11,177 bases of DNA from a bacterium (GTDB lineage: Bacteria; Zixibacteria; MSB-5A5; GN15; FEB-12), in assembly GCA_030640905.1 (NCBI GenBank), contig DAOWIM010000137.1, positions 1 to 11,177 of the forward strand, in the 5' to 3' direction. The notes under the pieces were generated by a model that had not been told where the DNA came from, did not search any database, and saw only the letters and a list, made by a program, of their open reading frames with translations. Of this stretch, positions 1 to 7,669 are shown piece by piece (position 1 is the stretch's first letter; every line of letters starts with the position of its first letter). The position numbers and the translations under genes were made by a program.

Positions 1-1185
1 GGCCTCTTTGTACTGGTCGATTTCCATGTAGGCCGTCTTGATGCTGCTTACCAACAGATTACGAATATCAGCCATCGACGCCCGGGCATTGTTCTGATTA
101 ACTTTGCCCATCGCTACCGAACGTTCCCGTGCAAAGCCGTCAAAGATATTCCACGACACCTGCAAACCAAATGTCCGATCTCTTGAAGAGAAATCGTAGA
201 TAAGAGTATCACCGCGCGTGGCATCGGACCAACTTAACGAACCGAACCCTACGAGCTTTGGCAAATACTCAGCCTTCCGCGACCGCAGACCGTGTTTGGC
301 AGCATCTACCCGTTTCTGCGCCGCGAGAAGCCCCGGCTCATGGGAGAGACCAAAACCGACCGCATCGTTCAGTCCACCGTCGTACTGTCTAACATTGTAT
401 GTCGATGAAAACTCGATATCACCGAGAGGATCGAGTCCTACCGTATAAGCGAGCGTCGCCCGAGAGCTGACTACGCCATTCTGTGCCGTAAGCAGCGACA
501 ACCGGTCGTTACCTGATTGCACTTTCTGTTTGAGAACATCGGAGAGCGACGCCGAACCGAGATCGTACTTGGATTGAATCAGTTTTAGCTGTTCCTGACT
601 CCGCTTAACAGCCCCTTCCTGAACGGTCACATTCTCAGCAGAGGCAAGATAGGCATAGTAGGCGAGCTTGACGGAATATATCAAGTCCTGTTCTGATCTG
701 ATAACATCCAGATGTGCTTTCGCGCGGTCGGCCCGTGCTCCCGCATAGTTGAAAAAGTTGGCCAGGTTAAATAAATCCATACTGGCTCTAACATCAAAAG
801 TCTTACTGGTCCGATCCTGATCGGCTGACTTAACCGTCTCAAATCCAGGAATATACCGGAGATCGTAGGCCGTGTCGGCACCAATCACCGTCTGCTGGAT
901 CATCGAATCAGCAACATAAGTTATAACTTGATCCGGCTCGATATCGGTCGTCTTGGTCTTGGAGTAGGAATAAGATGCGTTGACGCGCGGCAGAAACTGC
1001 CCCAACGCCCATCTCTGGTCCGCCTTGGCGACCGTCTCGGCACCTCGGGCAGCCACGATCGACGATCGATTTTTGAGAGCCTGCTCTATGCAATCATCAA
1101 GGGTAAGTTCATTGGCATCAGCCGATGTCATCAGAACAAGTATCAGCAGTGTTGCACCGGCAAGTTTGATCAATGGGGACCTCAT
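1..1185 (-). CDS. TolC family outer-membrane efflux protein (C-terminus cut by window edge)
   Basis: Reading the minus strand from the ATG at 1185 gives 395 codons with no stop, open at the window edge. Residues 1-24 form a signal peptide (Arg/Lys start, hydrophobic AGATLLILVLM, A-D-A cleavage site before NELTLDDCIEQAL). The mature start 'LTLDDCIEQALKNRSSI' is the usual opening of outer-membrane efflux proteins. Two alpha-helical repeats follow, with typical phrases such as KLAYYAYLASAENV, QLKLIQSKYDLGSASLSDVL and GLQVSWNIFDGFARERS. TolC homologues form trimeric channels across the outer membrane and periplasm, working with an inner-membrane pump and a periplasmic adaptor. Family length suggests roughly 40-90 residues are missing. 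AAAGGAG lies 8 bases before the ATG, fixing the start. The pump and adaptor genes, if present, would lie beyond the left edge. The family call is firm; the substrate (drug efflux or type I secretion) cannot be read. Confidence 0.93.
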   Translation of the reverse strand, partial: MRSPLIKLAGATLLILVLMTSADANELTLDDCIEQALKNRSSIVAARGAETVAKADQRWALGQFLPRVNASYSYSKTKTTDIEPDQVITYVADSMIQQTVIGADTAYDLRYIPGFETVKSADQDRTSKTFDVRASMDLFNLANFFNYAGARADRAKAHLDVIRSEQDLIYSVKLAYYAYLASAENVTVQEGAVKRSQEQLKLIQSKYDLGSASLSDVLKQKVQSGNDRLSLLTAQNGVVSSRATLAYTVGLDPLGDIEFSSTYNVRQYDGGLNDAVGFGLSHEPGLLAAQKRVDAAKHGLRSRKAEYLPKLVGFGSLSWSDATRGDTLIYDFSSRDRTFGLQVSWNIFDGFARERSVAMGKVNQNNARASMADIRNLLVSSIKTAYMEIDQYKEA

Positions 1186-1434
1186 ACAGGACTCTCCTTT
1201 ATCAGTTGTTTATCCATACTTCCAATTCGTGGCAGGTTGTTCAGAGTAACCTAATCGATCTGACCGTCAGCCAGTGCCATTTGTTGCAGCAAATGCTCGA
1301 TCACTTGCTCGATCAGTTTGTGCTTCTCAGTTCTCCAGCCTGCGTAACTCCTATGTCTCAAGTAGACGGAAGCTAACACAAAATGTTTCAACTTGAAAGT
1401 CCAACCTGTATACGCTCGTCCACTTGGATTATTC

Positions 1435-1462
1435 GATATATTTTGTATCAAGGTTGTATCAA
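1435..1462 (-). promoter_or_regulatory. Candidate sigma-70 promoter for the tolC-like gene, with doubled TTGATACAA
   Basis: On the minus strand TTGATA (1462-1457) and TATATC (1440-1435) are separated by 16 bases. The -35 box belongs to a direct repeat: TTGATACAA occurs twice, 11 bases apart (1462-1454 and 1451-1443), about one helical turn, which could be an operator. Transcription from here would leave a leader of about 240 bases before the tolC-like start. The match is moderate and no competing strong promoter was seen in this spacer. Confidence 0.35.
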
Positions 1463-1553
1463 CAGCCACTCGGCATCCCACCAGCTGACGGGAGTGTGAT
1501 AGAGCCCACTGCTATGTTGCGACTGGTCCTTCGATTTCGCGCGAGCGAACTCG

Positions 1554-1631
1554 TGAGACCTGTCGCCTTTGTATGACAATCACCTGGGTGTCAGGTCTCA
1601 GCCCCGACCGGTCGGGACAAGGACCTGACAC
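1554..1631. repeat. Palindromic repeat cluster with two mutually exclusive hairpins
   Basis: A 44-base near-palindrome occupies 1588-1631. Its outer arms GTGTCAGGTC (1588-1597) and GACCTGACAC (1622-1631) pair perfectly, and a perfect 14-base palindrome CCCGACCGGTCGGG (1603-1616) shares the same centre. Upstream, TGAGACCTG (1554-1562) is a perfect inverted partner of CAGGTCTCA (1592-1600), which overlaps the left arm of the large palindrome. The two pairings therefore compete. No run of T follows either structure, so it is not an intrinsic terminator. It may be an intergenic palindromic (REP-like) element or a DNA-binding site. Confidence 0.6.
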
Positions 1632-1690
1632 AACGGCAATGTCAGCGCCAGGCCGCGTGCGGCTCCACTCGGTATTCCACCGACTGCCAC

Positions 1691-1722
1691 AAAAAGGGGA
1701 CGCGACCGTGTGGCCACGTCCC
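1691..1722 (-). terminator. Rho-independent terminator of hppA
   Basis: On the minus strand GGGACGTGGCC (1722-1712) pairs with GGTCGCGTCCC (1707-1697), an 11-bp stem including two G-T wobbles, around an ACAC tetraloop. One C and then five T (1695-1691) follow. It starts 26 bases past the hppA stop codon. Confidence 0.85.
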
Positions 1723-1748
1723 TCTCAGGAACTATATATGGATAGAGC

Positions 1749-3752
1749 CTATCGGAATAGAACCCCTCCAACTACCAATGAAACAATAGCCATCAGCTTG
1801 ATAAGGATATTCATCGAAGGACCAGAGGTGTCTTTGAACGGGTCACCAACCGTATCGCCGACAACCGCCGCTTTGTGGGCATCGGAACCTTTGCCACCAT
1901 GAGCACCAGATTCGATGAATTTCTTAGCATTATCCCACGCGCCACCAGCATTGGCCATCATTAGGGCCAGCATCACTCCAGACATCGTCGCACCGGCCAA
2001 CATCCCGCCGAGGCCTTCCTTGCCGAGCAGATACCCCACAATAATCGGCGAGAGCACCGCAGTGAGTCCCGGCAGCACCATCTGCTGGAGAGCGCCGCGA
2101 GTTGCAATATCGACACAACGTCCCGTATCGGGCTTGGCCTTTCCTTCCATCAGACCCGCGATCTCCCGGAACTGACGACGCACTTCCTCGACCATCTTGG
2201 AAGCTGCCTTGCCGACCGCCGTCATTGTGAGCGCGGCCACGAAGAACGGCAACATTCCTCCAAGGAAGAATCCGATCACAACCATGGGTTCCATGATATT
2301 GATAGTAGTGAGCCCCACAGTGGTAGAGTATGCCGAAAACAGGGCCAGCGCAGTCAGAGCCGCTGAACCGATTGCAAACCCTTTACCAATCGCGGCAGTA
2401 GTGTTGCCAAGAGCGTCGAGCTTGTCAGTGATTTTTCTCACTTCCGGACCGAGACCGGCCATCTCAGAAATACCGCCGGCGTTGTCAGCGATCGGACCAT
2501 AAGCGTCCACCGACATCGTGACACCAATTGTGGCCAGCATGCCGACACCGGCAATGCCTATACCGTACAATCCGGCAAATTCGTATCCGATAAATATGGC
2601 CACACAGATCACAATAATCGGCAATGCTACTGACTCCATACCAACGGCAAGACCACTTATGATATTAGTAGCCGCTCCGGTATTAGACGACTCGGCGATA
2701 TCCCGAATCGGTTTGGCGGCCGTATAATACTCTACAAGCAAGCCCAGAACAATCCCCGCCAGGTTACCGCTGAGAATTGCCCAGAAAATCTTTTGGTCAA
2801 GCCCCATCTTGTCGATTATGACCCACGCCGCCACCAACATGATAGCCGCGCCCACATAGGTGACTAATCTCAAAACAGCCGCCGGATTCATCTTTGAGAA
2901 GATGTGCACCGACAGAACGCCAAGGATGGAAGCCAGAGCTCCAAAAGCAACGATCAATAGAGGAAGTTGCATATAGCCTATCCGATCCCCCGCGATAACC
3001 TGAGAGATCGTACCAGGGACACCGGAAACAGTTGCCGCAATAGCGATAGTCGCAATGACCGACCCGACATACGATTCAAACAGGTCGGCACCCATTCCAG
3101 CCGTATCACCGACGTTGTCACCAACATTGTCCGCAATCACAGCCGGGTTGCGCGGGTCATCTTCGGGGATACCAGCCTCAACCTTACCGACCAGATCAGC
3201 GCCGACATCGGCAGCCTTGGTGAAAATACCACCACCGATACGGGCGAAAAGAGCAATCGAAGACGCTCCCATAGCAAATCCGTTGATTGTTGCCGCCTGT
3301 TCGGGGTTGCCAAAGAGATAGAATACAATGCCTACACCGAGGAGTCCGAGCGAGGCAACCGACATTCCCATCACCGCCCCGCCGGAGAACGCTACCGATA
3401 GAGCTGTTGATTGCCCGGAGTCTTTGGCCGCAGCGGTCGTTCGAACATTGGCCCGAGTGGCCGCTTTCATACCAAAAAAACCAGCCAACATTGAACACGC
3501 CGCGCCACCGAGAAAAGCAAATCCGGTGTTGGGAGCAATTCGCCATGACAACAGGGCGAAGACTACAACAATAAAAATGGCCAGAATTGAATACTCACGC
3601 TTAAGGAAAACCATCGCGCCATCATGGATGACATCCGAGATTTCCTTCATCAAGTCCGAACCAGTCGGTTTGCTCCTGATCCACAGAAAAAGAGCCAGTG
3701 CAAATACGAGCCCTACCAGACCAATAAGAGCCGACAGCAAACCAGTGTCCAT
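1749..3752 (-). CDS. hppA: Membrane-bound ion-translocating pyrophosphatase, K+-dependent type
   Basis: This 667-residue polytopic inner-membrane protein hydrolyses pyrophosphate and pumps H+ and/or Na+. It has the family's usual length and about 16 hydrophobic segments. The substrate-binding signature DVGADLVGKVE lies at 182-192, the Asp-rich DNVGDNVGD at 208-216 and a second acidic cluster VGDTVGDPFKD at 631-641. GNTTAAIGKG (449-458) has Ala453 and Gly456 where potassium-independent enzymes carry Lys and Thr, which marks the K+-dependent class. Glu226 in GADLFESYVG sits where the Thermotoga Na+ pump has its gate glutamate, one helical turn before the plant H+-pump position, so Na+ pumping is a reasonable inference. 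AGGAG lies 8 bases upstream of the ATG. A candidate promoter before it and a terminator after it make it a single-gene unit. Confidence 0.97.
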   Translation of the reverse strand: MDTGLLSALIGLVGLVFALALFLWIRSKPTGSDLMKEISDVIHDGAMVFLKREYSILAIFIVVVFALLSWRIAPNTGFAFLGGAACSMLAGFFGMKAATRANVRTTAAAKDSGQSTALSVAFSGGAVMGMSVASLGLLGVGIVFYLFGNPEQAATINGFAMGASSIALFARIGGGIFTKAADVGADLVGKVEAGIPEDDPRNPAVIADNVGDNVGDTAGMGADLFESYVGSVIATIAIAATVSGVPGTISQVIAGDRIGYMQLPLLIVAFGALASILGVLSVHIFSKMNPAAVLRLVTYVGAAIMLVAAWVIIDKMGLDQKIFWAILSGNLAGIVLGLLVEYYTAAKPIRDIAESSNTGAATNIISGLAVGMESVALPIIVICVAIFIGYEFAGLYGIGIAGVGMLATIGVTMSVDAYGPIADNAGGISEMAGLGPEVRKITDKLDALGNTTAAIGKGFAIGSAALTALALFSAYSTTVGLTTINIMEPMVVIGFFLGGMLPFFVAALTMTAVGKAASKMVEEVRRQFREIAGLMEGKAKPDTGRCVDIATRGALQQMVLPGLTAVLSPIIVGYLLGKEGLGGMLAGATMSGVMLALMMANAGGAWDNAKKFIESGAHGGKGSDAHKAAVVGDTVGDPFKDTSGPSMNILIKLMAIVSLVVGGVLFR

Positions 3753-3822
3753 CGAGCAATCTCCTATCTAAGAATATTCCAGATTGATATTTACGAATTC
3801 CCTTACTGCCAAAACAGCGCGG

Positions 3823-3851
3823 AATATATCCCGACTGCAGGAATCTGGCAA
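3823..3851 (-). promoter_or_regulatory. Candidate sigma-70 promoter of hppA
   Basis: On the minus strand TTGCCA (3851-3846) and TATATT (3828-3823) are separated by exactly 17 bases. The predicted start is near 3816, giving a leader of about 64 bases before the hppA ATG. It lies just after the terminator of the upstream lipoprotein gene, as expected for an independent unit. Confidence 0.6.
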
Positions 3852-3887
3852 GCTAAAACTACCGTAACCGGCATCCCATCTGTGGAC

Positions 3888-3921
3888 AAAAAAAGGACTG
3901 GAGCCATCCGGCGCCAGTCCT
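3888..3921 (-). terminator. Rho-independent terminator of the lipoprotein gene
   Basis: On the minus strand AGGACTGG (3921-3914) pairs with CCAGTCCT (3901-3894). After one mismatch there are three further G-C pairs and a four-base loop. The transcript would end in seven U (3894-3888). It begins 24 bases after the stop codon of the gene at 3946. Confidence 0.9.
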
Positions 3922-3945
3922 CAAATATTGCCTATTTATAGAACT

Positions 3946-5292
3946 CTAATGTGATCTGAATGTAACCGAGATACTGGGGAAACCTTCGTACATGTCGTTA
4001 GTGTGCATGTTCCCATCCATCGTCAGGTGATAATCCTCCGAATACAAGGTGTCACGGCTGCTGGGGATTTCCCGGTAGTAGGCGATAAGAGGAAAATTCG
4101 TCGTATCTGTAACGAAATTCTCAGGCTCAAGGGTCACAAAAACCGTACCCCTGTTACCGTTAGGTGCCAGGTTACCGTTGAATCCGGCAGGAAGGTTTGC
4201 CAGGAAGTCCTCTCCCGGAAAAGGCGGTATGCGGTCGTTCAGAGCGTACAGGCTGGTATCATCGGGCGCTGTGATATTGGAGAATGTCCCGGTGCTGATC
4301 AGCCCACCATCGACACCCGGCATGAGTGAATCATACGATCTGTTATAAATCCCTGCAGGCGCTGTCATCTCACCAACCGCCGAAGTCGGAATTTCTAAAG
4401 AAACCACCCATCCCTTGTATTTCCAACCCCAGGCACTGTAATCGATGAGATCAAATTCATCCTGTGAGAAGATATCGTAGATAACCCGCTGGGAGGAACC
4501 AGTGCTGAAGGTGAATTGCGGTCGATAGACAACCCACGGAGAGTCGGCATCGTTGTAATAAACATAGTCGAAAATTGCCTTTTCAACGCTAAAGGTGTCC
4601 AGACCATAGACCAACTCGACAGTTTCCTCTCTGTAGTTGGCCGTATCCTTAACGCTGTTGGTATCAGTTTGGTCACCGATATCGTGCAGAACCACCGAAT
4701 CAAGCACAAAAGAAGTCATCGAAAACGTGTCGCGAATGAATGTCGTGTCGACACGGTAGTGAGCAAACCATAAACCATAGCCATCGTATGTGGCCCGATT
4801 GTCGTCGGACATAGTCTCCATATTGAATCGTAGCGTCGACTCCCAGAGAGTATCCGTCAGTGGAAACACCAAATCGACCGGATCCTCCGACACTCTGGTC
4901 ACATCGTCTATCAACATGATCGGGCCCGGACTGCTCGTACTAAAATCGAGTGTATCGATAGAGACGAACAAGTGGGTATAGCGATATATGTCACCGTCGA
5001 AAAAGAACTGGTTGGAATCGGCCTTGGCGGAGCCATCCGTATCGAGGAACTCCACCTCAGAATAGTCATATCCGAACCGGCCAACATAGACGGTGTCGCC
5101 TTTATCACCATCTGCCACCCAAAGTGTATAGATCATTCCGGGAGGGTTGTCCGGAAGACGCTCAGGGCTGAGGAATACATCGGTTTGGTAGGTTGGTGTC
5201 ATCACGTCTTCAGTCTGGGAACATCCCCAATACATAGTCCCAGAACATATCACCAAGAATACAAGGAACAGCAACTTGTAGCGCCTTAACAT
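3946..5292 (-). CDS. Probable exported lipoprotein with two RskA-like beta domains; function unknown
   Basis: The 448-residue protein starts with a basic, hydrophobic leader (MLRRYKLLFLVFLVICSGTMYWGC). Cys25 in YWGCSQ is a plausible lipidation site, although the residues before it are not the classical lipobox. The rest is rich in Asp, Thr, Tyr and aromatic residues in a beta-strand pattern, with no membrane helix. Two regions look alike: about 51-128 (IYTLWVADGDKGDTVYVGRFGYD to PGPIMLIDDV) and about 288-405 (WGWKYKGWVV, GGLISTGTFS, FPGEDFLANLP, GTVFVTLEPE). They resemble the extracytoplasmic domain of anti-sigma-K factors (RskA), but the cytoplasmic anti-sigma part is absent. This similarity comes from pattern recognition and is tentative. 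AGGAGG lies 9 bases before the ATG. A good promoter and terminator flank it, so it appears monocistronic. No enzymatic motif was recognised. Confidence 0.85.
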   Translation of the reverse strand: MLRRYKLLFLVFLVICSGTMYWGCSQTEDVMTPTYQTDVFLSPERLPDNPPGMIYTLWVADGDKGDTVYVGRFGYDYSEVEFLDTDGSAKADSNQFFFDGDIYRYTHLFVSIDTLDFSTSSPGPIMLIDDVTRVSEDPVDLVFPLTDTLWESTLRFNMETMSDDNRATYDGYGLWFAHYRVDTTFIRDTFSMTSFVLDSVVLHDIGDQTDTNSVKDTANYREETVELVYGLDTFSVEKAIFDYVYYNDADSPWVVYRPQFTFSTGSSQRVIYDIFSQDEFDLIDYSAWGWKYKGWVVSLEIPTSAVGEMTAPAGIYNRSYDSLMPGVDGGLISTGTFSNITAPDDTSLYALNDRIPPFPGEDFLANLPAGFNGNLAPNGNRGTVFVTLEPENFVTDTTNFPLIAYYREIPSSRDTLYSEDYHLTMDGNMHTNDMYEGFPSISVTFRSH

Positions 5293-5354
5293 TTAACGAA
5301 ACCTCCTGGATAAAGAGAGATAAAGCTCAATTACTCAACAGTCATAAGCCTTCA

Positions 5355-5383
5355 ATTTAACGTCGCGGCAGAGCCGGTGTCAA
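5355..5383 (-). promoter_or_regulatory. Sigma-70 promoter of the lipoprotein gene
   Basis: On the minus strand a consensus TTGACA (5383-5378) and TTAAAT (5360-5355) are separated by 17 bases. The predicted start near 5348 gives a leader of about 55 bases, with AGGAGG 9 bases before the ATG at 5292. This is the best promoter match in the window. Confidence 0.7.
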
Positions 5384-5465
5384 GCCTTAAATGACCGCCA
5401 ATCGCCAGCATCCACCCACTAAATGAGACGCTTAACGCCTCACTGGTATCTAAAGAAAAAGTGAA

Positions 5466-5504
5466 TTGAGTCGAAATAAGGAGTTAAAGCGCAAATTGAC
5501 TCAA
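5466..5504. repeat. Inverted repeat in the leader of the zinc-ribbon/TPR gene
   Basis: TTGAGTC (5466-5472) and GACTCAA (5498-5504) are perfect inverted copies 25 bases apart, just ahead of the ribosome-binding site (GGAG 5509-5512). The loop holds an AAGGAG (5478-5483) that does not serve the annotated start. It could be an operator or an RNA hairpin, and may also be chance. Confidence 0.35.
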
Positions 5505-5521
5505 AAACGGAGTATGTCTTC

Positions 5522-7669
5522 TTGAAAATATGTCCTCACTGCCATGCAGAATGGCCCGACTCAGCAGGCTTGGCGTGTGAAAAGTGTGGCGCCGATCTGC
5601 AGGATGCCAGCAAGGCTTCAACACCCAGTTCAAATGATGATGACCTTAATTTAGTCGTCACCGAGTCGACCTCTGGTGACCAGGAATTCGTTGGCGGCGA
5701 GAAGAAATTTGAAAGCACCGACGATGACCTCGGTATCGAGTCGCCCTCTGACCTGATGGAGAGAGAAGCCACAGGCGGCAAGGAGACCCACGAGCCCCAG
5801 AGCAGCGCTATCGACGGCGAGTTCGGATTGATCGGGGAATCTGCCCCACCACCACCGCCGGGACAAGCGCAACCGAACCCGGAGGACAAAGCAGACGAGC
5901 AGGCAACCGAAACAGCGCCGGAGATCGAAATGTCCGAAACCGGTCGGATCAGGAAACTCAGCGCCGACGATGTCAAGAAGATCGAAGACAATCTCTACTC
6001 CAGAGACTCAGGATATTTGAGCGACCGTGAAAAATCGGACTTTATTTCCAAGATGGACACAGGCGACATACCGTTTGCCAACACTCCGATAGAGCCGCCC
6101 AGCAAGAAAGACCGACCCCGGACTGAGACACCGCCAGAACATACCTCAGCAGAGTTAGATGCTCCTGCCATGAACACCAAGAGAGGCAAGGGAGTGGCTC
6201 TGTACTATCGGAACTACGTTCAGATACTCGGAAGTCAGACAATCCGACCCTCTGACAGGCTGACTCTCGGGGAACGAACCTACGAACTCCAACCCCGCCG
6301 ATTCGACACCAAAATCGGTCTGATGGCTGCAGCCGTTCTTTTCATCGCTATCCTCATCGGCGTTGGCTCCCAGTTTATCTCGGACCCTTCCGCCGGATTT
6401 GGCCGCCTTGCCGGAGTGGTCCTGGACGATCAAAATCAACCTTACCTGGGAGGAGCTACCGTCCGCCTGCCGGAGATTGGAAAAGCGATACCAACCAACG
6501 CCCAGGGTTTGTTCCGGTTGGGGCAGATTCCCGAAGGAACCCACCGAGTAGAATATGTCGTTGACGGTCGCATTGTGAAGATCGAATACGCTACGGTGGT
6601 ACATAATGAGACAGCGTTGCTGGCTATGAAGACTGGTAGCGGTGAAGTAGGTCAGGAAGACCCGACTCCTCCCCCACCACTTCGCGCCGAAAGCGATCCA
6701 ACCGAGGCTATCGAAGCTCCGTCGCAACCAGCCAAGCAGGCACAGGCGGGCGCCCCGAAGCCAAAGTCGTCCAGCAGAGCGAAGAAAAACAAACCGGCTC
6801 AAATTATTCTGGCAGCCAATGTTGACGACGCCCGCTTCGAGCTGGATGGCAAGATTCTCGGTGCCGGCAACCTCACCTATTCTGGAATCAAACCGGGCAA
6901 GCATAAGTATGTCGTTTCACGAATTGGCTTTGAACCGTATTCCGGGACTATCAATCTCAGTTCCGGTCAGAAAAGGAACCTGAAAGTCGAGCTAATGCCG
7001 CTCTCGGCAGAACAACAGGCTGCCATAATGACCGAAACTGATCACTTCGATCTCGGCATAAGCGCTCTGAAGACCCTGAAATACGAGGAAGCCATGGGCC
7101 ACATGGACAGGGCCATTGAGATCAAGCCCAGCTATGCTGAAGCCTACTACAACCGCGGAGAGGTTTACACCCGCCTCAAAGATCAAGCCAAAGCCCACGA
7201 TGACTACCTGAGGGCCGCCGAAATATACGTCTTCCGCAAAGACGCCAATTCGGCCATTACTGCATTCACCCGGGCCATCGAGAGGGACAAAAAATCAGTG
7301 CCGGCTCTGCTTGGCCGAGGGAATGCATATCTCTCCAAGAGGGAACCTCGTGCCGCGCTGGGCGATTTTGAATCGGCCAAAAAGTACGACAAACGAAACT
7401 ACCAAGCCCATTTTGGTCTCGGTGAAGCCCGCTTTGAACAGGGCAGCTACAAGAAGGCAACCAATCACTTCAAGGATGCTCGCTCAATCGATTCAAACAG
7501 GCCAGTCGTCTATCAATATCTAATGCTATGCCATATGGCCAGAGGCAAAGTCAAAGACGTCAAGAAGAGCTTCGGGAAATTCCGCGAGGTTGCCTCTGAA
7601 GAGCAATATGCGGCGTTGTTGAAAGACAAACGATTCACCGCCCTGCTTGAGGTCATTGATGAGCGATAG
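5522..7669 (+). CDS. Single-pass membrane protein: zinc ribbon, CarboxypepD_reg-like, PEGA and TPR domains
   Basis: 715 residues. The TTG start is chosen because it directly precedes a zinc ribbon (C4-x2-C7-x11-C19-x2-C22); GGAG lies 9 bases upstream, and the nearby ATG at 5514 hits a stop after three codons. Residues 27-220 are acidic, Pro/Ser-rich and probably disordered. One transmembrane helix (265-283) follows basic residues, so the N-terminus should be cytoplasmic and the rest periplasmic. A beta-sandwich like carboxypeptidase regulatory domains covers 295-370 (GVVLDDQNQPYLGGATVRLPEIGKA begins it). A Pro/Lys linker leads to a PEGA domain (426-494, KPGKHKYVVSRIGFEPYSGTI), then about five TPR units (503-690). 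PEGA and TPR domains usually act in envelope scaffolding; no catalytic motif is seen. The stop overlaps the next gene by 11 bases, suggesting translational coupling. Exact function is unknown. Confidence 0.9.
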   Translation: MKICPHCHAEWPDSAGLACEKCGADLQDASKASTPSSNDDDLNLVVTESTSGDQEFVGGEKKFESTDDDLGIESPSDLMEREATGGKETHEPQSSAIDGEFGLIGESAPPPPPGQAQPNPEDKADEQATETAPEIEMSETGRIRKLSADDVKKIEDNLYSRDSGYLSDREKSDFISKMDTGDIPFANTPIEPPSKKDRPRTETPPEHTSAELDAPAMNTKRGKGVALYYRNYVQILGSQTIRPSDRLTLGERTYELQPRRFDTKIGLMAAAVLFIAILIGVGSQFISDPSAGFGRLAGVVLDDQNQPYLGGATVRLPEIGKAIPTNAQGLFRLGQIPEGTHRVEYVVDGRIVKIEYATVVHNETALLAMKTGSGEVGQEDPTPPPPLRAESDPTEAIEAPSQPAKQAQAGAPKPKSSSRAKKNKPAQIILAANVDDARFELDGKILGAGNLTYSGIKPGKHKYVVSRIGFEPYSGTINLSSGQKRNLKVELMPLSAEQQAAIMTETDHFDLGISALKTLKYEEAMGHMDRAIEIKPSYAEAYYNRGEVYTRLKDQAKAHDDYLRAAEIYVFRKDANSAITAFTRAIERDKKSVPALLGRGNAYLSKREPRAALGDFESAKKYDKRNYQAHFGLGEARFEQGSYKKATNHFKDARSIDSNRPVVYQYLMLCHMARGKVKDVKKSFGKFREVASEEQYAALLKDKRFTALLEVIDER

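Larger units (their letters stand above)
1186..1690. other. Non-coding spacer between hppA terminator and tolC-like gene
   Basis: No convincing gene is seen here. The region holds the tolC-like Shine-Dalgarno site (1194-1200), a candidate promoter (1435-1462) and a palindromic repeat cluster (1554-1631). A short minus-strand frame at 1251-1481 begins with GTG, lacks a ribosome-binding site and contains the candidate promoter, so it is not called as a gene. TetR-type regulators often precede efflux operons, but no helix-turn-helix signature was recognised in the spacer. Confidence 0.6.

Noticed and set aside
1251..1481. Short minus-strand frame of 76 codons between tolC-like gene and hppA
   Set aside because: GTG start with no ribosome-binding site, contains the candidate promoter, and matches no family I recognise. 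A truncated regulator cannot be excluded but is not supported.
2967..3401. Plus-strand open frames opposite hppA
   Set aside because: They are antisense to a highly conserved pyrophosphatase, with low-complexity translations and no ribosome-binding site.
6155..6904. Long minus-strand open frame of 249 codons
   Set aside because: It lies opposite the linker, membrane helix and beta-domain region of the plus-strand TPR protein, whose domains are clear. Its own translation shows no domain or start signal.
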